Positions 11,301-23,300 of a DNA stretch of 64,000 nt are shown one piece after another. Source of the stretch: Numida meleagris (lineage: Eukaryota; Chordata; Aves; Galliformes; Numididae); the NCBI RefSeq assembly GCF_002078875.1, contig NC_034410.1:82243367-82307366 (forward strand), given 5' to 3'. The notes beneath the pieces are model-generated. The model was not told the DNA's origin, did no database searches, and was given only the letters and a program-made list of their open reading frames with translations. Position 1 is the stretch's first letter, and each line of letters starts with the position of its first letter. A program made the position numbers and the translations under genes.

Positions 11301-13569
11301 CAGAAAGACAGTGCAAGTTTAAAACTGATTTCTAGCAGGACCCCTGACTGGCTGCTGTAAAGAATAAGGAGATGGCATCGATACGAGTCCCATGAGGAAA
11401 CTCGCTTTAACCTGAACAACAGTAGAACTCCCTAAAGCTGAATGTCATGCAAGCTGTTACCTGAGAATATGGGGAATCTTTTGATGGTTTTGCTGTTGCC
11501 TTTTTTCTCCTAGGTTTTGGAGTAGCTTTCCCCTTTGTTCCAACAGCAAAGCCAGCACCTGTAGTTTGCTACTGCCTACTCAGTTAAGCAAACACACTTT
11601 GGCTATGGTGGGTCAGGCCCTTAATCTGAAAAGCACTGTCTGTAATGAACCAGGTACCCTCGAGGGCATTTCACTTTCTTAATGCACACTCATTTACTTT
11701 ATATAAACCACGTCTTTTAAGGCATAAAGCACAGCACTTCTAACATGCAAAGGGCAATGAACTCCAGTTTAAGTATTCAAACAGAAGAGGAAATGCCTCT
11801 CTTTCTTAACTTCTAGCTATGCTGTCTGTCAGCCACAGTTTGCATTTGTACTAAATTAGCAGATTTTCCTTCCCTAGCATGTGCAGTATATTTTTGTTGG
11901 GGCTCCCGCTTCTCACCTTTGCTCGCCTTGCTACATCCCAAACAACAGCTCCTGATATTCTGAACGGTGCCTTTATTAGTGGTGGTGTTTTAGGGGCACT
12001 CCCCTGGAAATATGATTATATTTTTAGATGAATATAGATACAGAGAAGAAGAAAGGAAATGTACAAAACTGATTATTTTTCTGCTTGAAAACTAGTTTTC
12101 CTGCTGTTCAGGACAGATGGAGAGGAAAAAGATGATACTTAATGAGGTGGGACATATTGTACTTCTTGACAGCAGTGCTGAGCCATAATACAATATTTTT
12201 AACATGAAAACCAAAGCAGTAGATAACGGGCCTTTCAAATACTGTCTTGAAGTGAAAACCAATACACAAATGAACTCATCTCGCCTGATTTTCTCATCAC
12301 AATAATACACTAGTTTGGTTTTATTGGCTACATTTGTATTCATTACTGCTGTCTCTTCCTCCTATTTCCTACCCCCTCTCTTTTTTTTCTAAGAAGAGAA
12401 AATAATCAGAGGGTGAGATGCTTGCAGAGTAACCCTCAAGATAAAAATATCTTAAGGAGCAGGCACAGCTTCTCAGAATTCTTCCCAAGCCTGCTGCTAA
12501 AGCGGTATGGTCATGCACTGTAGGCCTCATACTGAGCTCTGGTCAGTGTGCATCATGGTTTTGCACCACCAGAATAAAAATACTGTTTGGACTAAATCAC
12601 TGTACTTACGAAGTGTGTAAACACTCATCTGGCAACTTTGAGTTGTCCTCTACCCTAAAACTAAAAACTGAAACCATCTGGGAAGAAAAAAATGTCTCCA
12701 TTATCTAAAAATGAGATAGCAAATCAAGTATTCCTTATTAATAAACACACAGTTAGACTTCACCTATTCTGCTGATCAAATCCAGCCTGCAAGAATCTGA
12801 TTTTAGGAACGTGATTTGGGAAGCCTGTAGAAGAGAAAGCTCATCCAAAGCTGGTGAAGTCTGTTGGAAGAATGCCGTCGACTTGAATGGACTTTCGGGG
12901 AACCCAACAGGAAACATTCGTCAGCGTTGGAGCTCACAAAAGCTCACTGTCCATTCATAACAGCCAGATTTACCTTGACCGTCATTGGTAGTCAGCAGGT
13001 TGAAGAATTTACTATCCATGGCCTGCAGCCCTTCCTCTCTCTCATATCCTCATGGCTATATGATTATTTCCTGTTCAGGCCAAACCAGATGAGCTCTGCA
13101 GCGGTACTAAAAGAAGTAGCTTTTGAAATTTCACAAAGCCTACTCAGATTATTCAGATGTAATATTGCAATAATTCTAATTTAACTGTTGTCTTCTGACA
13201 CATGGTTTTTGTGCTTATGTGTTCAAATTATCATTTTCAAGCCAAAACCTAAAAGCATTTTGCCATAAGTAACAGTAGATGATAATACAAAAGCTAATGG
13301 AGACTGTGCTTACCACTGAATATGGCAAAAAGGAAAATAAAAGTCCCAGGAAATTTACCATCTAAGGGATCATAAAATTCAGTGGGACTACTTCCAAAAT
13401 TAAGACTTCTGGGCTAAGTATTTGTGAGATCAGTTTCATTTTGCAGGCATAAGACACAAAATTGCCCCTTGAGACTGGGAGAATAATTCTTCCTAACAGG
13501 AGGCATGCAGCCACCCTTATTATAGTCAACAGCAAAACTTTAACGATAGCAGGAGACCCCTCTAGATTG
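8351..13569. other. Intergenic DNA without recognised genes
   Basis: Over 5 kb holds only scattered open frames. The largest are 117 codons (minus, 9093-9446) and 120 codons (minus, 9790-10152), and they overlap others in different frames. None shows a domain, flanking splice pattern or repeat identity that I can recognise. Confidence 0.45.
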
Positions 13570-13710
13570 CTTTTCACATACACTCACTCACTCACACCTA
13601 CATTAATGTATATAGAAGTTTCACCTTTTCTTCCAACATATATGTTTGTGTGCGCATATATGTGACTTTCGGTTAAATACACGTTAAAATCTCTATGTAT
13701 GTATGTATGA
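13570..13710. repeat. Degenerate simple repeat (CACT, CATA and TATG tracts)
   Basis: A cluster of short simple-sequence runs: CACTCACTCAC near 13580, alternating CATATATG stretches near 13640-13660, and TATGTATGTATG near 13695-13708. The alternating purine-pyrimidine character is typical of decayed microsatellites. No function is indicated. Confidence 0.6.
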
Positions 13711-16629
13711 AAATCCAGTGTATCCTTGTTGCATAGCATATTTTGTCATATGAGCATAGGTAAGCTAACAAAGAAAGTGGGCAGTTAGAGGAGGCACAGC
13801 TTGCCACTTCATTCTCACCAGACATTCACAAGAGATGTCTTCCAACTTCAATATTAGCATCACATAATCTACTTGAGTAAGTGGAGTAACGCCTGTCTCT
13901 GGAGGAATTCTAGCTCCCACAATGGTCATTGAAGAGATTTCCTGTTTCCCAGAGGAATCTGAGCAGGCCTTGCCTCATAAGAACAGAGATCATCCAGATA
14001 GGACCATGGCAATCCTGCTAAGTTGGGTCGTGTAGTTTCGCAGTTTAAAGGACTGAATCATTTGTAACCATCAATAAAGGAAAAATCTGCTTCCTGCATG
14101 GATTGCTTCAGACACAGCAAAATTCCCTCTTTCCAAGCTACAACACAGTTTTAAACAGTACTTTATGAAAGTGGGAATTGATGTTGACCACTGCCTCAGG
14201 AGTAGGTGGATTAACAGTCTGGCTAGGTATTGAAACCTAAAAATTACAAGGTATCGTACGGCCTGCAGGAAAGCCCCAGCATCTCCCCATGCTGTTCAAA
14301 CTACTTTCTGATATTAACATGGAGATCCTACCAGGCTGAGGTTTTATTTGTTTATTTTAATAATAAACTGAGATTCATCCAAACATTTCTCAAACAAGAT
14401 GAAGCTATTTTATCTTTCAAGTAGGAGACTGAAAACTGCCTACACGCCTACCACATCATAATTGCTCCACCAGTTAAAATTACATCCCAGATTGTTCGCA
14501 TTTAATCAAAAGCCAGTTTTCTTAAGTTATTAAAAAGATCTGGCTTCTTGACATTAGCTATTATCTACATTAAGCAAACAACCAAAAGATAAATAGCTCG
14601 ACAGAAAAAAATAAGGCAAGTGTGAAAAGCAAAAATATTTTAATATAGTTGGAACAGACATCTTTGTCAAAGAAATAAAAAGAAAAAAAAAGGCAATTTT
14701 CAACAAGCACTGGTGGAGCGCACATTGAGAAAATCAAGAAAATTAAGATTTCATCATGATAAAAGTAAGATAGCATCAACATTTTACATTTTGTAACATC
14801 TGTTTACAGTCAAGATTATTTTTTTTGAAGCACTATAAATTAGCAATTGTTTATCCACAGTGATGGACTCAATTACTGCTTCCTCAGATTATGCAATGAG
14901 CATATTCAGTAACTGAGATAATTAAGCAATAAACATATACTTTGGGCTACGGCAAAGCTTTGCCAGCATTAATTCTGACAAATCAGAAGACATGCACACA
15001 TTGCAATGTCATTAATTTGCACTTCATTTTTCAGCACTTTGTCCTTCACTATACACTTTTGTAATGCTAATGTACTACTGCTTTGAAAATAATTAAAATT
15101 ACAGCCTGACCACATGCAGTTTGAAGAAATTAGTGTGTGACCTTCAACACTACACAGGAACACCTACATGTCAAACAAGGTTCTGCAGCACCAGAGAAAC
15201 TTCCCCATGCAAGCTCACACACTCATCCTAACCGAAACTTTGACAGACCTTTTTTTGATTACACAAAGATATGTACAGTAGAGGCTTACATTACAGAGAT
15301 TTAATTAAAAAAGAAGTCTCCCTCAAAATCTCAGTTTAAACGCTATCACTTACACCCAGCCTTTAAATCTGCCTGAAATATTCTTTATTTCCTTTATTCT
15401 TCATGCTTTCTTTGAAGGCCTGACATTTAAGTTGCTCATGGTTGCTTTTGGAAACCTAAACCTCAACTTTACTAGCATCTGCATGAGAACAAAACTGCTT
15501 CATGCAACCAAACTTGCAGTATCTAACATCTCTCAGAATCCACTAATTGAGGGAGACAGAATGTCACTGCGGATTAATGCGCCTTCTTTCACTTTGACCA
15601 CCTGAGCTGAATCTAATCTGCAAAAAAGTGACTAAAAATCAATCTAATCTGACAGTGGTGAAATTATTAGGTATAATTATATGCGTTCTCAGCTCCTTCG
15701 GTGGAGAAGACAGATTCCTTAGAACCTTTCAGACGAGGAATTTCAATGATTATGTGTAGGAGTTTTGTCGAAATTGTACAGAAAACATTCGTTTACAATT
15801 ATAAAAGATTAAAGGTGATAAAGACAGTATCTTCTGTTCATATCTGTATTTAATAGTTGCTACAGGAAACAACACACCTCCATGTCAGAAATGTTTGTTG
15901 GAGGAAGGAAGGAACTGGGGGAAGGGGAAAACCTTGAGAAGAACCCAGACACATCATTTTTAATTACACAATAATGTGCATTACATTTTTAGTGATGGGC
16001 TCCTCTTCATTACAGGAGAAGAGATCTTAGCTTGCTCATGCTGTGAAATCATTTGCAAAATTCCCTATTTGCCAAGGGCTGTATATATCCATGTAAGGTA
16101 GACAAGAGAATTCAGACCTTTTTTGACATGATAAGGAGAGCATGACTCTGACTGTAAACTCTTTCCTCTCGCTCAAGTTTGCTGAGCCATATTCAACTAC
16201 AAATTAGAAGATAAAAAAGACACTACAACAGGCTGACATAACCTTTTTTTTTTTTTTACAATAATCTCAGCAATAATGTAACACTAAACAGTGCTGAAAA
16301 AAGAACCTAGTTTGTTTAAAAACTAACCAAGCCTACTGAAAAGCTTCAAATGCATTTGCAAATCTTTTTTCTTTCTAACATGGCATACTCAACAGCGCAC
16401 TGTTAACAAGGTTCTTCCTTGAAATCTTTCTTCAAGTGGTAAAATGCATTCACTTCAGTATTCCAAAACTGAAGACACCAATGATGAAATCATCGTATTT
16501 TGAACACTGAAAAGCAGAGTAAAGCTATGGGTCAGAACTAGGAAAGTACCACTGTGATTAAATTTAAAAAATTGTATTTGGTGAAAGGGTGAAAGGGATA
16601 GAGCTTCTCATGTCAAAGAGAATCATGTT
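13711..16629. other. AT-rich intergenic DNA without recognised genes
   Basis: No recognised exon, RNA gene or clear repeat. A T-rich run of about 16 bases lies near 16243-16258. Open frames are short and low-complexity, for example a phenylalanine-rich minus frame at 14570-14782 made by A-rich sequence. Confidence 0.45.
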
Positions 16630-17765
16630 CACTACTGCTGCCATATTTTTTGGAGATGTCCACAAGCATACGGACAGTGGACATCAAATTGATAATATAT
16701 ATCTGGAACTCCAGAAGCCTTAAGGAAACTAAGCACCTCCAAAGAATAATGAAGGTTCTCACAAAGCCTACTAATTTGTCAAAAAAAAAAAAAAGTCCTT
16801 GGAGAGCACTGGGCTAGGACTAGTGCTGTTCACTGGATCTATACGCAAGTAAAGGTGACAAAAGTTGCTGATGCTATCTGATTAGTTAGAGTGGTGAAGG
16901 TGAGGGCTCATAATGCAGAACTACATACAGACCTTATGTGACTTAGTAATTAGGCAATAAACCAGCAGAGGAAATTCATTATAAACATAAAAATATACAC
17001 AGGAGAATAAAGCTATTTAAATCACAAATGTGCAAGTTGACCATTATTATTCAGGAAAAGAGACCTTGAGGTCATGACAGACAGATTATGGAAACATACA
17101 CTAAGTGCTCAAAAGCAGTCAAAAACAGAAAATCAATTATTGGAAAAGGAATAGAGAATACAACAGAGAACATTTGCAACTTTCCAACCTATGGAGTGCC
17201 TGCATGTTATGTATTGTGTGCATTTTTTGCCCTCTCACTCAAAGAAGGTACTGAAGAGCTGAAAATGTTCCAAACAGCACCAAAAAGAGAATCCAAGTAT
17301 CATCTTCCATACAGGAAATATTTAAGTAAGCTAGAGTTCTTGAGTCTAGAAACAGAAATATTTAAGACTGAATGGAAAGGGTGGGTCTTCAATGTCTCTC
17401 CAAAACACAAGAACCAAAAAGCATCAGATAAGAGCTAGAAGGGAGTCAGGCTGAAAGCAAGGATAAAGAGGTGTGTCTTCACATGCATGATTCAGCTCAA
17501 AGAAGTTCTGGCTGGGGGATGCCATAACTTGTTTAAGGGTCAGCAGAGGCAAATGCACAGAACCTACCAACACCTACTTAACGCACAAGAAATCATCTTT
17601 GGATCACCAAGTGCTGGACTCACAGGTGGACGTGGATTGGGAGAATACCAAGAAGCACCATCCTGTGTAGTTCCCCTGTTCACAGCCTTCCCTCGCATCT
17701 GCTTTCAGCTCCCACTGAGGATGGAGCATTGGGTTAAACAGCCTGACCTCATACAGCCAGCCTTA
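16630..17765 (+). mobile_element. Ancient CR1/L3-like LINE remnant, plus orientation
   Basis: Heavily mutated sequence follows the order of a CR1-family ORF2 and 3' region. Near 16665-16740 lies the area preceding the RT palm ('acagtggacatcaaattg...ttaaggaaactaagcac'). Near 16965-17010 comes 'cagcagaggaaattcattataaac', matching the 'QMKFN' region. Near 17063 is 'agaccttgaggtcatgacagac', matching the 'DLGV' region. Near 17300-17380 comes the 'ERL..LEFLSLET' region, and near 17690-17765 a diverged tail resembling 'catctgct...actgggctagatggacc'. The 116-codon open frame at 17088-17438 lies inside and is LINE-derived, not a host gene. Divergence is high, so this must be an old insertion, and the boundaries are approximate. 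Confidence 0.5.
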
Positions 17766-17822
17766 CATTCTTTCTTCTTTGTGGGAAAGCACGTGCTTTT
17801 ATGAGTAATGATGGAATTGACA

Positions 17823-18180
17823 GTATCACAGAAACCAGAACCGGAAAAATTCTTGAGAGGTCATCTCATCAACTCTCCTGTCTCCTGGCAGAATCGGTTG
17901 TGCTTGATCTTTTGTGGTAGATGTCCTACTTTTTTTTTTTTTTCCAAAATGTTCAAAAGTAAGCTATTCTACTGCGAAATTGGCCTTCTCTGAAAAAAAA
18001 AACCTTTTTGTAAAACAACCTGAATGCTGCAAAGTCAATCCCTTTATTTCTCTTTATTTCTTCATTACGCAGACACAGAGAGATGGTTCCCCTTGGACCA
18101 TCTCCCCCTCACAACGGCTTTTTACATCCTTGGACTTAACCTTATCCAGGAGTATGTCTTGGGTCTTCTGGGCAAATGAT
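17823..18180 (-). mobile_element. Ancient CR1 remnant, minus orientation, 3' part (left of a nested insertion)
   Basis: The stretch 'tatcacagaaaccagaaccggaaaaattcttgagaggtcatctcatcaactctcctg' is a diverged antisense CR1 3' end. It is followed by antisense 3'-UTR/ORF2 segments such as 'agacacagagagatggttcccc...ttttacatccttggac'. The homology stops near 18180, where a younger CR1 of opposite orientation begins, and appears to resume beyond 19.5 kb. It is therefore best read as the left half of one old element split by a later insertion. Confidence 0.6.
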
Positions 18181-18189
18181 CCAACTATG

Positions 18190-19155
18190 AGATGAACGGG
18201 TTCCCACTATTCTAGGTGATAAACTGGCTCAACAGCAGAGCTCAAAGGGCTGTAGTGAACGAGGCTGCAGCTGGCTGCTGGCCAGTCACCAACCGTGTTC
18301 CCCAGGGCTCATTCTTAGGTCCAGTTATGCTCCACATTTTTATCAATATGCGGGTGCAGGCTTGGAATGCATCCTCAACAAGTTTGCTTTTGATACTAAA
18401 CTGAGAGGTGTTGTAGACTCTCTGGAGGGAGGAGAGGCCTTGCAGAGTGATCTGGATAGACTGGAGCATTGGGCAATTAGCATCGGCATGAAATTCAACA
18501 AAACAAAACAGCTGAAACAAGTCAACAGAAAGAGATCTGGAGGTGGGTGCTGGTGACAGCAGGCTCCACATGAGCCAGCAGCATGCCCTGACAAACCACA
18601 TTTTGGGGTGCATTAAACACAGCAAAACCAGCTGGTCAAACAGGGGATTTTCCCACTGTATTTAGAATTGCATAGCCAACCGGGATTACGGTGTGCAGTT
18701 CTGAGTTCCACAATTTGAAAGGGATATTAAGGTTCTTGAAAGCATGCAGATGAGAACAACAACATGGAAGACATGTTCTGTGAGGAGAGACTGACGGCAC
18801 TCAGACTGCCGATTCTGGAGAGGAGGCCGAGAGGGGACCTCATCAGTCTCTGCAGCTCCCTGAAGGGAAGCAGGATGAGGTGCCAGGCACTGACCTGGTC
18901 ACTGATGGCAGGACAGGAATGGCACAAAGCTGCCAGGGGAGGGTCAGGCTGTGCATTAGGAAAAGTTTCTTCACCATGAAGGTGGCCAAACACTGGAGCA
19001 GGCTTCCTGGAGAGCTGGCTGGTGCCACGTTCAATAGGCACTTGGACAACACCCATATTAATATGCTTTCACTTTTGTTTAGCCCTGACGTGGTCAGGCA
19101 GTAAACTAGATGATCTTTGAAGGTCCCTTCCAACGGAACTATTCTGTTTCATTTT
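18190..19155 (+). mobile_element. CR1 LINE, plus orientation, nested in an older CR1
   Basis: This CR1 copy runs left to right from within ORF2 to the 3' end. Frame 18216-18404 still reads the RT stretch 'VPQGSFLGPVMLHIFIN', just before the catalytic motif; the following frame (18362-18556) reads 'LNKFAFDTKL', a mutated form of the usual FADDTKL. Downstream, frames 18764-18979 and 18880-19104 give the 'ERLTALRLPILERRPRGDLI' and 'GRVRLCIRKSFFTMKV' regions. The 3' end 'ctagatgatctttgaaggtcccttccaacggaactattctgt' lies near 19105-19147. Several frameshifts and the mutated catalytic motif show it is dead. The overlapping minus-strand frames (18242-18625 and others) are shadows. Confidence 0.92.
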
Positions 19156-19499
19156 ACCTACCAAACCCTGGAGAAAAAAAACCACCAAACTCAAGCTCTT
19201 TCACAGTGCAGTCAGTCACTCACTGAAAGAAAATAAAACAAATAACAATATTCCCCCACCAACTTGATTGCATCACAGAAAGTATCAAAACAGATTCTTC
19301 TAGTGTGATCATTACCAGTAAAAATTATATGTAGAGTGCAGCTAGTCTATAAAGAACAGCCCATATAGCTTAGTAAATTGAGATCATCTACAGTGGGCAC
19401 AGAGAACAGTTTACTCCTTGTTCTTCTGCAGAAATCTCCCCCAGTCTCCATTTCCTCCTTATGCCACATACATACCCCAAATTCTCAATCACTGCTCAC

Positions 19500-20255
19500 A
19501 GATCAAGCTTCCTAGAGCTCAGCTCTTCTTCGCTTCAAGAAAGATATGAAAGGTTTGGAGACAGTCCAGCTGTGTAATGCCGAAAGCTAGACACAACATT
19601 CAAATTGAGCCTAACCAAAGCTTTGACAAGTGAAAGGATTACAGCATGTGCCTTGCAGGCTTCCTGTTGGTGCCACGTGCATGTCTCCAGGCACTGCAGT
19701 ATTGGTGATTCATATTCGGCTCAGGCTCTGTTCACTCAGGCTCTCTGATGCCTTCTACTGCAACTCTTATCCACTCATTTTTACCCCCAGCCCACGATTT
19801 ACATAGTTCCAATAATTTTTTGTCTAGTAGAACACTTTATTTTTTTCTCCCAATAGGCATATCACAAAAAGTATACCAATGCCAAGCAGTAAAAGCACGC
19901 TTCTCTTGCTAACCTCCCACACGGACCTTACAGATTTCCCAGGATCAACAGATTAGATTTGTAAACCACTGACAGTAAAAATAAAGTATGAATATATGCT
20001 TGTCAAAAACAAACTAAATTTTCTATGAATTCTAATCCTATGCTCTAGCTGCAGCCTTCTCTAGGCTTGGTATCATCTGCAAATTAAGAGGTTTGGATTT
20101 TCTTTTTGTTATTTTTCTATCCTATCATCTGGTTTGCACAGCAGCACTCAGCAGACTCTCTCAGACCTTGGCTGAGACCTTGGGTGCAATTTCATCAGTT
20201 TTGCACACGCCAGACAGTAGCTTATCTAGCACCTGAATTCTTAGTTTGCATTTGG
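19500..20255 (-). mobile_element. Ancient CR1 remnant, minus orientation, continuation after the nested insertion
   Basis: Diverged antisense CR1 sequence continues to the right of the younger insertion. Near 19580-19640 is the region normally read 'cccagaactgaacacagtactccagctgaggcctcaccagtg', here 'agctagacacaacattcaaattgagcctaaccaaag'. Near 20065-20095 'taggcttggtatcatctgcaaatta' is an unmistakable antisense CR1 ORF2 signature ('gtatcatcagcaaact'). The order of segments agrees with the left half at 17823-18180. The interval 19156-19500 shows no clear similarity and may be decayed beyond recognition. Confidence 0.6.
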
Positions 20256-20340
20256 AAAAAAAAAAAAGCTAAAAGCGAGAATAGCAAATAACCTCCAAAA
20301 CAAGATGTTATCAAGCGTATGTCAGCTTTCAGTTGTTGGG

Positions 20341-20367
20341 TTTTTTTTGTGGGTTTTTTTTTTTTTT
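20341..20367. repeat. Poly-T tract
   Basis: Two T runs separated by GTGGG. Simple low-complexity sequence; no coding or regulatory role is indicated. Confidence 0.9.
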
Positions 20368-23300
20368 GTATTACAAAAATAACAGTAAGTGAACAAAGCA
20401 AGAAACATTCACAGATTCCTCACTAACATTTAGAGATACTGTCAGAAATACTCATTTACTTAAATATAAATACGAGCAACCAGGTTGGTACACAAGCAAG
20501 TGCAACACTACTCATTAAGTATAAGTGGTAGAACACTAGAAGGCTTGCTCTAACAAGCAGAGATGTGTGAGCTAATTCCTGTGAGTAATTTATTCAGGGA
20601 CTTCAACTCCAGTTCTGTTAATGAATTTCAGAGGACATTTATATTGCTGTAAATTTATCCATTATTTAGAAATATTAATAAATTTGTTATATGACCCTAC
20701 TTAGTCTCCAGATTGCTTGCAAACTATTTGCCATCTTATCAAGATCTTATGTTCACAAATCAGATTACTTAGTTAATCCACATTTTTTTTAGTTTACAAA
20801 CCTGCAACATTTTCAAGCTCCTGCATTAAAGATTATGCAAATGAGCATCATGCCATTTTTATCTTGCTCAGCTGAGTATTTCAGAAATCAGGAACTTGTT
20901 CACATGCATTAACTACAGAAAACACTCACCATGTTTTCTGATTGCAATCTAAATAAGGAAATACCTAACCAATTTTTACTTTCAGAAAGATGAGATTTAA
21001 TCCAATCTGATAAATGAATTCATAAATTCTTTGAGGCAGAGCGCAAATATGCTAAATATCACATAATAAATAATTATCTCAGATGTACAGGATACAGGGT
21101 TCCAGTAACTACACAATGGCAGGTTTCCTTATTGCACAGTCTAAGCAAATAGAATTGTGTTTCAAATCAAACACTACGTCATCAATTTTTTCCATTGTTG
21201 CATTCTACTCTGCCATTGTGAAATCTACATTTAATGTAATCTCTTGGTTTAGAAGCATCTTGCCTACATAGTATTTTGGTTAAGCTTACCAGAGCTGGCA
21301 TGCATACAATTTTTGGTCAGAATTCCACACTTCATGTAGCACCACCAGTCAATGGCAAATGTGCTGCCAGAATAACTTTACTAAGTTAGCAGGAAAAAAA
21401 ATAATCAAATAAAGTACAACTAAAATCTATGCAGAAAGGCATAGTGAATCTCTTCTCTTACTGCTCATTTCTGATGCGCCAAATTCATCAGATTTAAAAG
21501 TAATCTTAGGAAGGACGGGGTACTTGGATAAATGGCACAAAAGGTATTTCTAAAGAACTTGTTTCTCTTTTTGTGTTACTACAAATATAGAAATGGCTTT
21601 CTGAAAGCTTCTAACGGGAAGATTACACTGAATGTTAGATATTTGATGTGTGCTGAAAAAGGCCTTTAATATTACAAAAGTAGACTCCTTAATCCAAGGT
21701 TCAAATGCCTATTTTAAAGGCATTTGGCATTATATTTAAACAAAGCTAGTGCAGTCCCTGCAGCTGCAAATTGCAGGGAACAAATGCAAATCACAAGAGT
21801 TCACACTGCAAGCTCTGAAAAGTCATCAAAGCCTCCAAGTACTTTTAAAGAATAACATATAAAATGCCACAAGACCTCACAAGCAACCCTGCAGGAATCC
21901 GTCGCTTTTTACCCGATAGAGCGGTGAAGCTAAGAACTTCAATCCTTTCTTTTTCCAGAGCCTCTATGAAAATGCAAATAAGCACCCAGTAGACGTATAC
22001 GCCATTAAAAGAAAAAATATATATCTTCTAAAAGTTTAAATAAAGCTTAACTTAGAGATTATATCACAAATTGCATCTCTGCCATGCCACTGAAGATGGA
22101 TAAATTAACAGAAAAGTTTTGTGATGCTGTTGCCAGAAGACATTAATGGTAAGAAAAAACTATAATCACCTGATAATTCTCAACTGCCACAACTTCCTAC
22201 AGTGAATTCAACCTTAAATAACACCTCCCATCTAGCAAAAAGTTATCCCTATTCTGTTGATACAAAATTACATGCAGAAGGAGGTTATATAAGAATTTTT
22301 AAAACATTCATTTTAATTCAATAGTGTACAAAGGGATTATGTACACTCTATCACCATTTTAGATACCTAGTAAATTTACAAACTGAAATGCAGGTTACAA
22401 AATAACATAATGTAATGTAGAAGGCTCAACCAGTGAAGCTGCAGATGAGTTCCTTTCAAACCTCTCATCTTTCTAGCAGTGCAGAAGTAAGACTAGTAGG
22501 AATGTCACAAGCCAAACAATCAAGTGGGATATAAATTAATTACTGAAAGAGATTTAATTTTAAAGCTTGGAATAGAATAAATTAACAGTTGCAGAAAGTG
22601 GCCTTCTCCCTTTGGTAGAGCAGAAGAGTACCAACATGTTTAATTCGAAGGCACCAAAGGCATTTGCTCCTGTGCAACCTGAACGTGGCCATCTGAGGAC
22701 GTTATGCCACGACATGCATGCCCTCCACTCATCTCCTGGGCTGCTCCAACTCACATTAGAGATTCTTCTGTAGGTTTTCTTAAAGCTTTTGCTCTCATCG
22801 CTTTCTTCCTCCCATTAAGAACAAATTTTTAAGCTGTCCAATCCTGAGGCACCACCATCCTTCCTGTGCCTCAATAACCTCAACAGCCTCAACACTACTG
22901 GAAGTTATCCCCTGGCCATGATGAGATAGCTGGCTGTGGTCAATTTTCATTAAGTCAAAGGGCAGGGGGAAAAAAAAACAAAAAAAAAAAAAAAGAGGAT
23001 AAAAACTTACATAGAAAAAAAAAAAAGATTCCCAAAGCCTGAGAGTTTCTTCCCTAATTCCAAAGACTCCAGAGTCCTTTTTTGTCAAACATTATTGAGA
23101 AAAGTACAATAAAACTTTCCACTTCACTGAAGTTATTACTAACAGGCAGGTGGGAACTGCTCACATTAAAGAGCATGCAGGGTTATTGCTGAGCTGGATT
23201 TGATTTTCTTATTAGCGAGGCAGCAAACAACAACAAAAAATAGATCTTGCAGTGTGAGTGCAGGAGATGGTGCTCGCTTTGAGCCAGGCTCAAAGCAAGC

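Noticed and set aside
17088..17438. 116-codon plus-strand frame that looks like a small gene
   Set aside because: It follows the order of an ancient CR1/L3-like ORF2 and is LINE-derived.
22795..23088. Phenylalanine-rich minus frame resembling membrane segments
   Set aside because: The hydrophobic run is the translation of A-rich simple sequence on the opposite strand.
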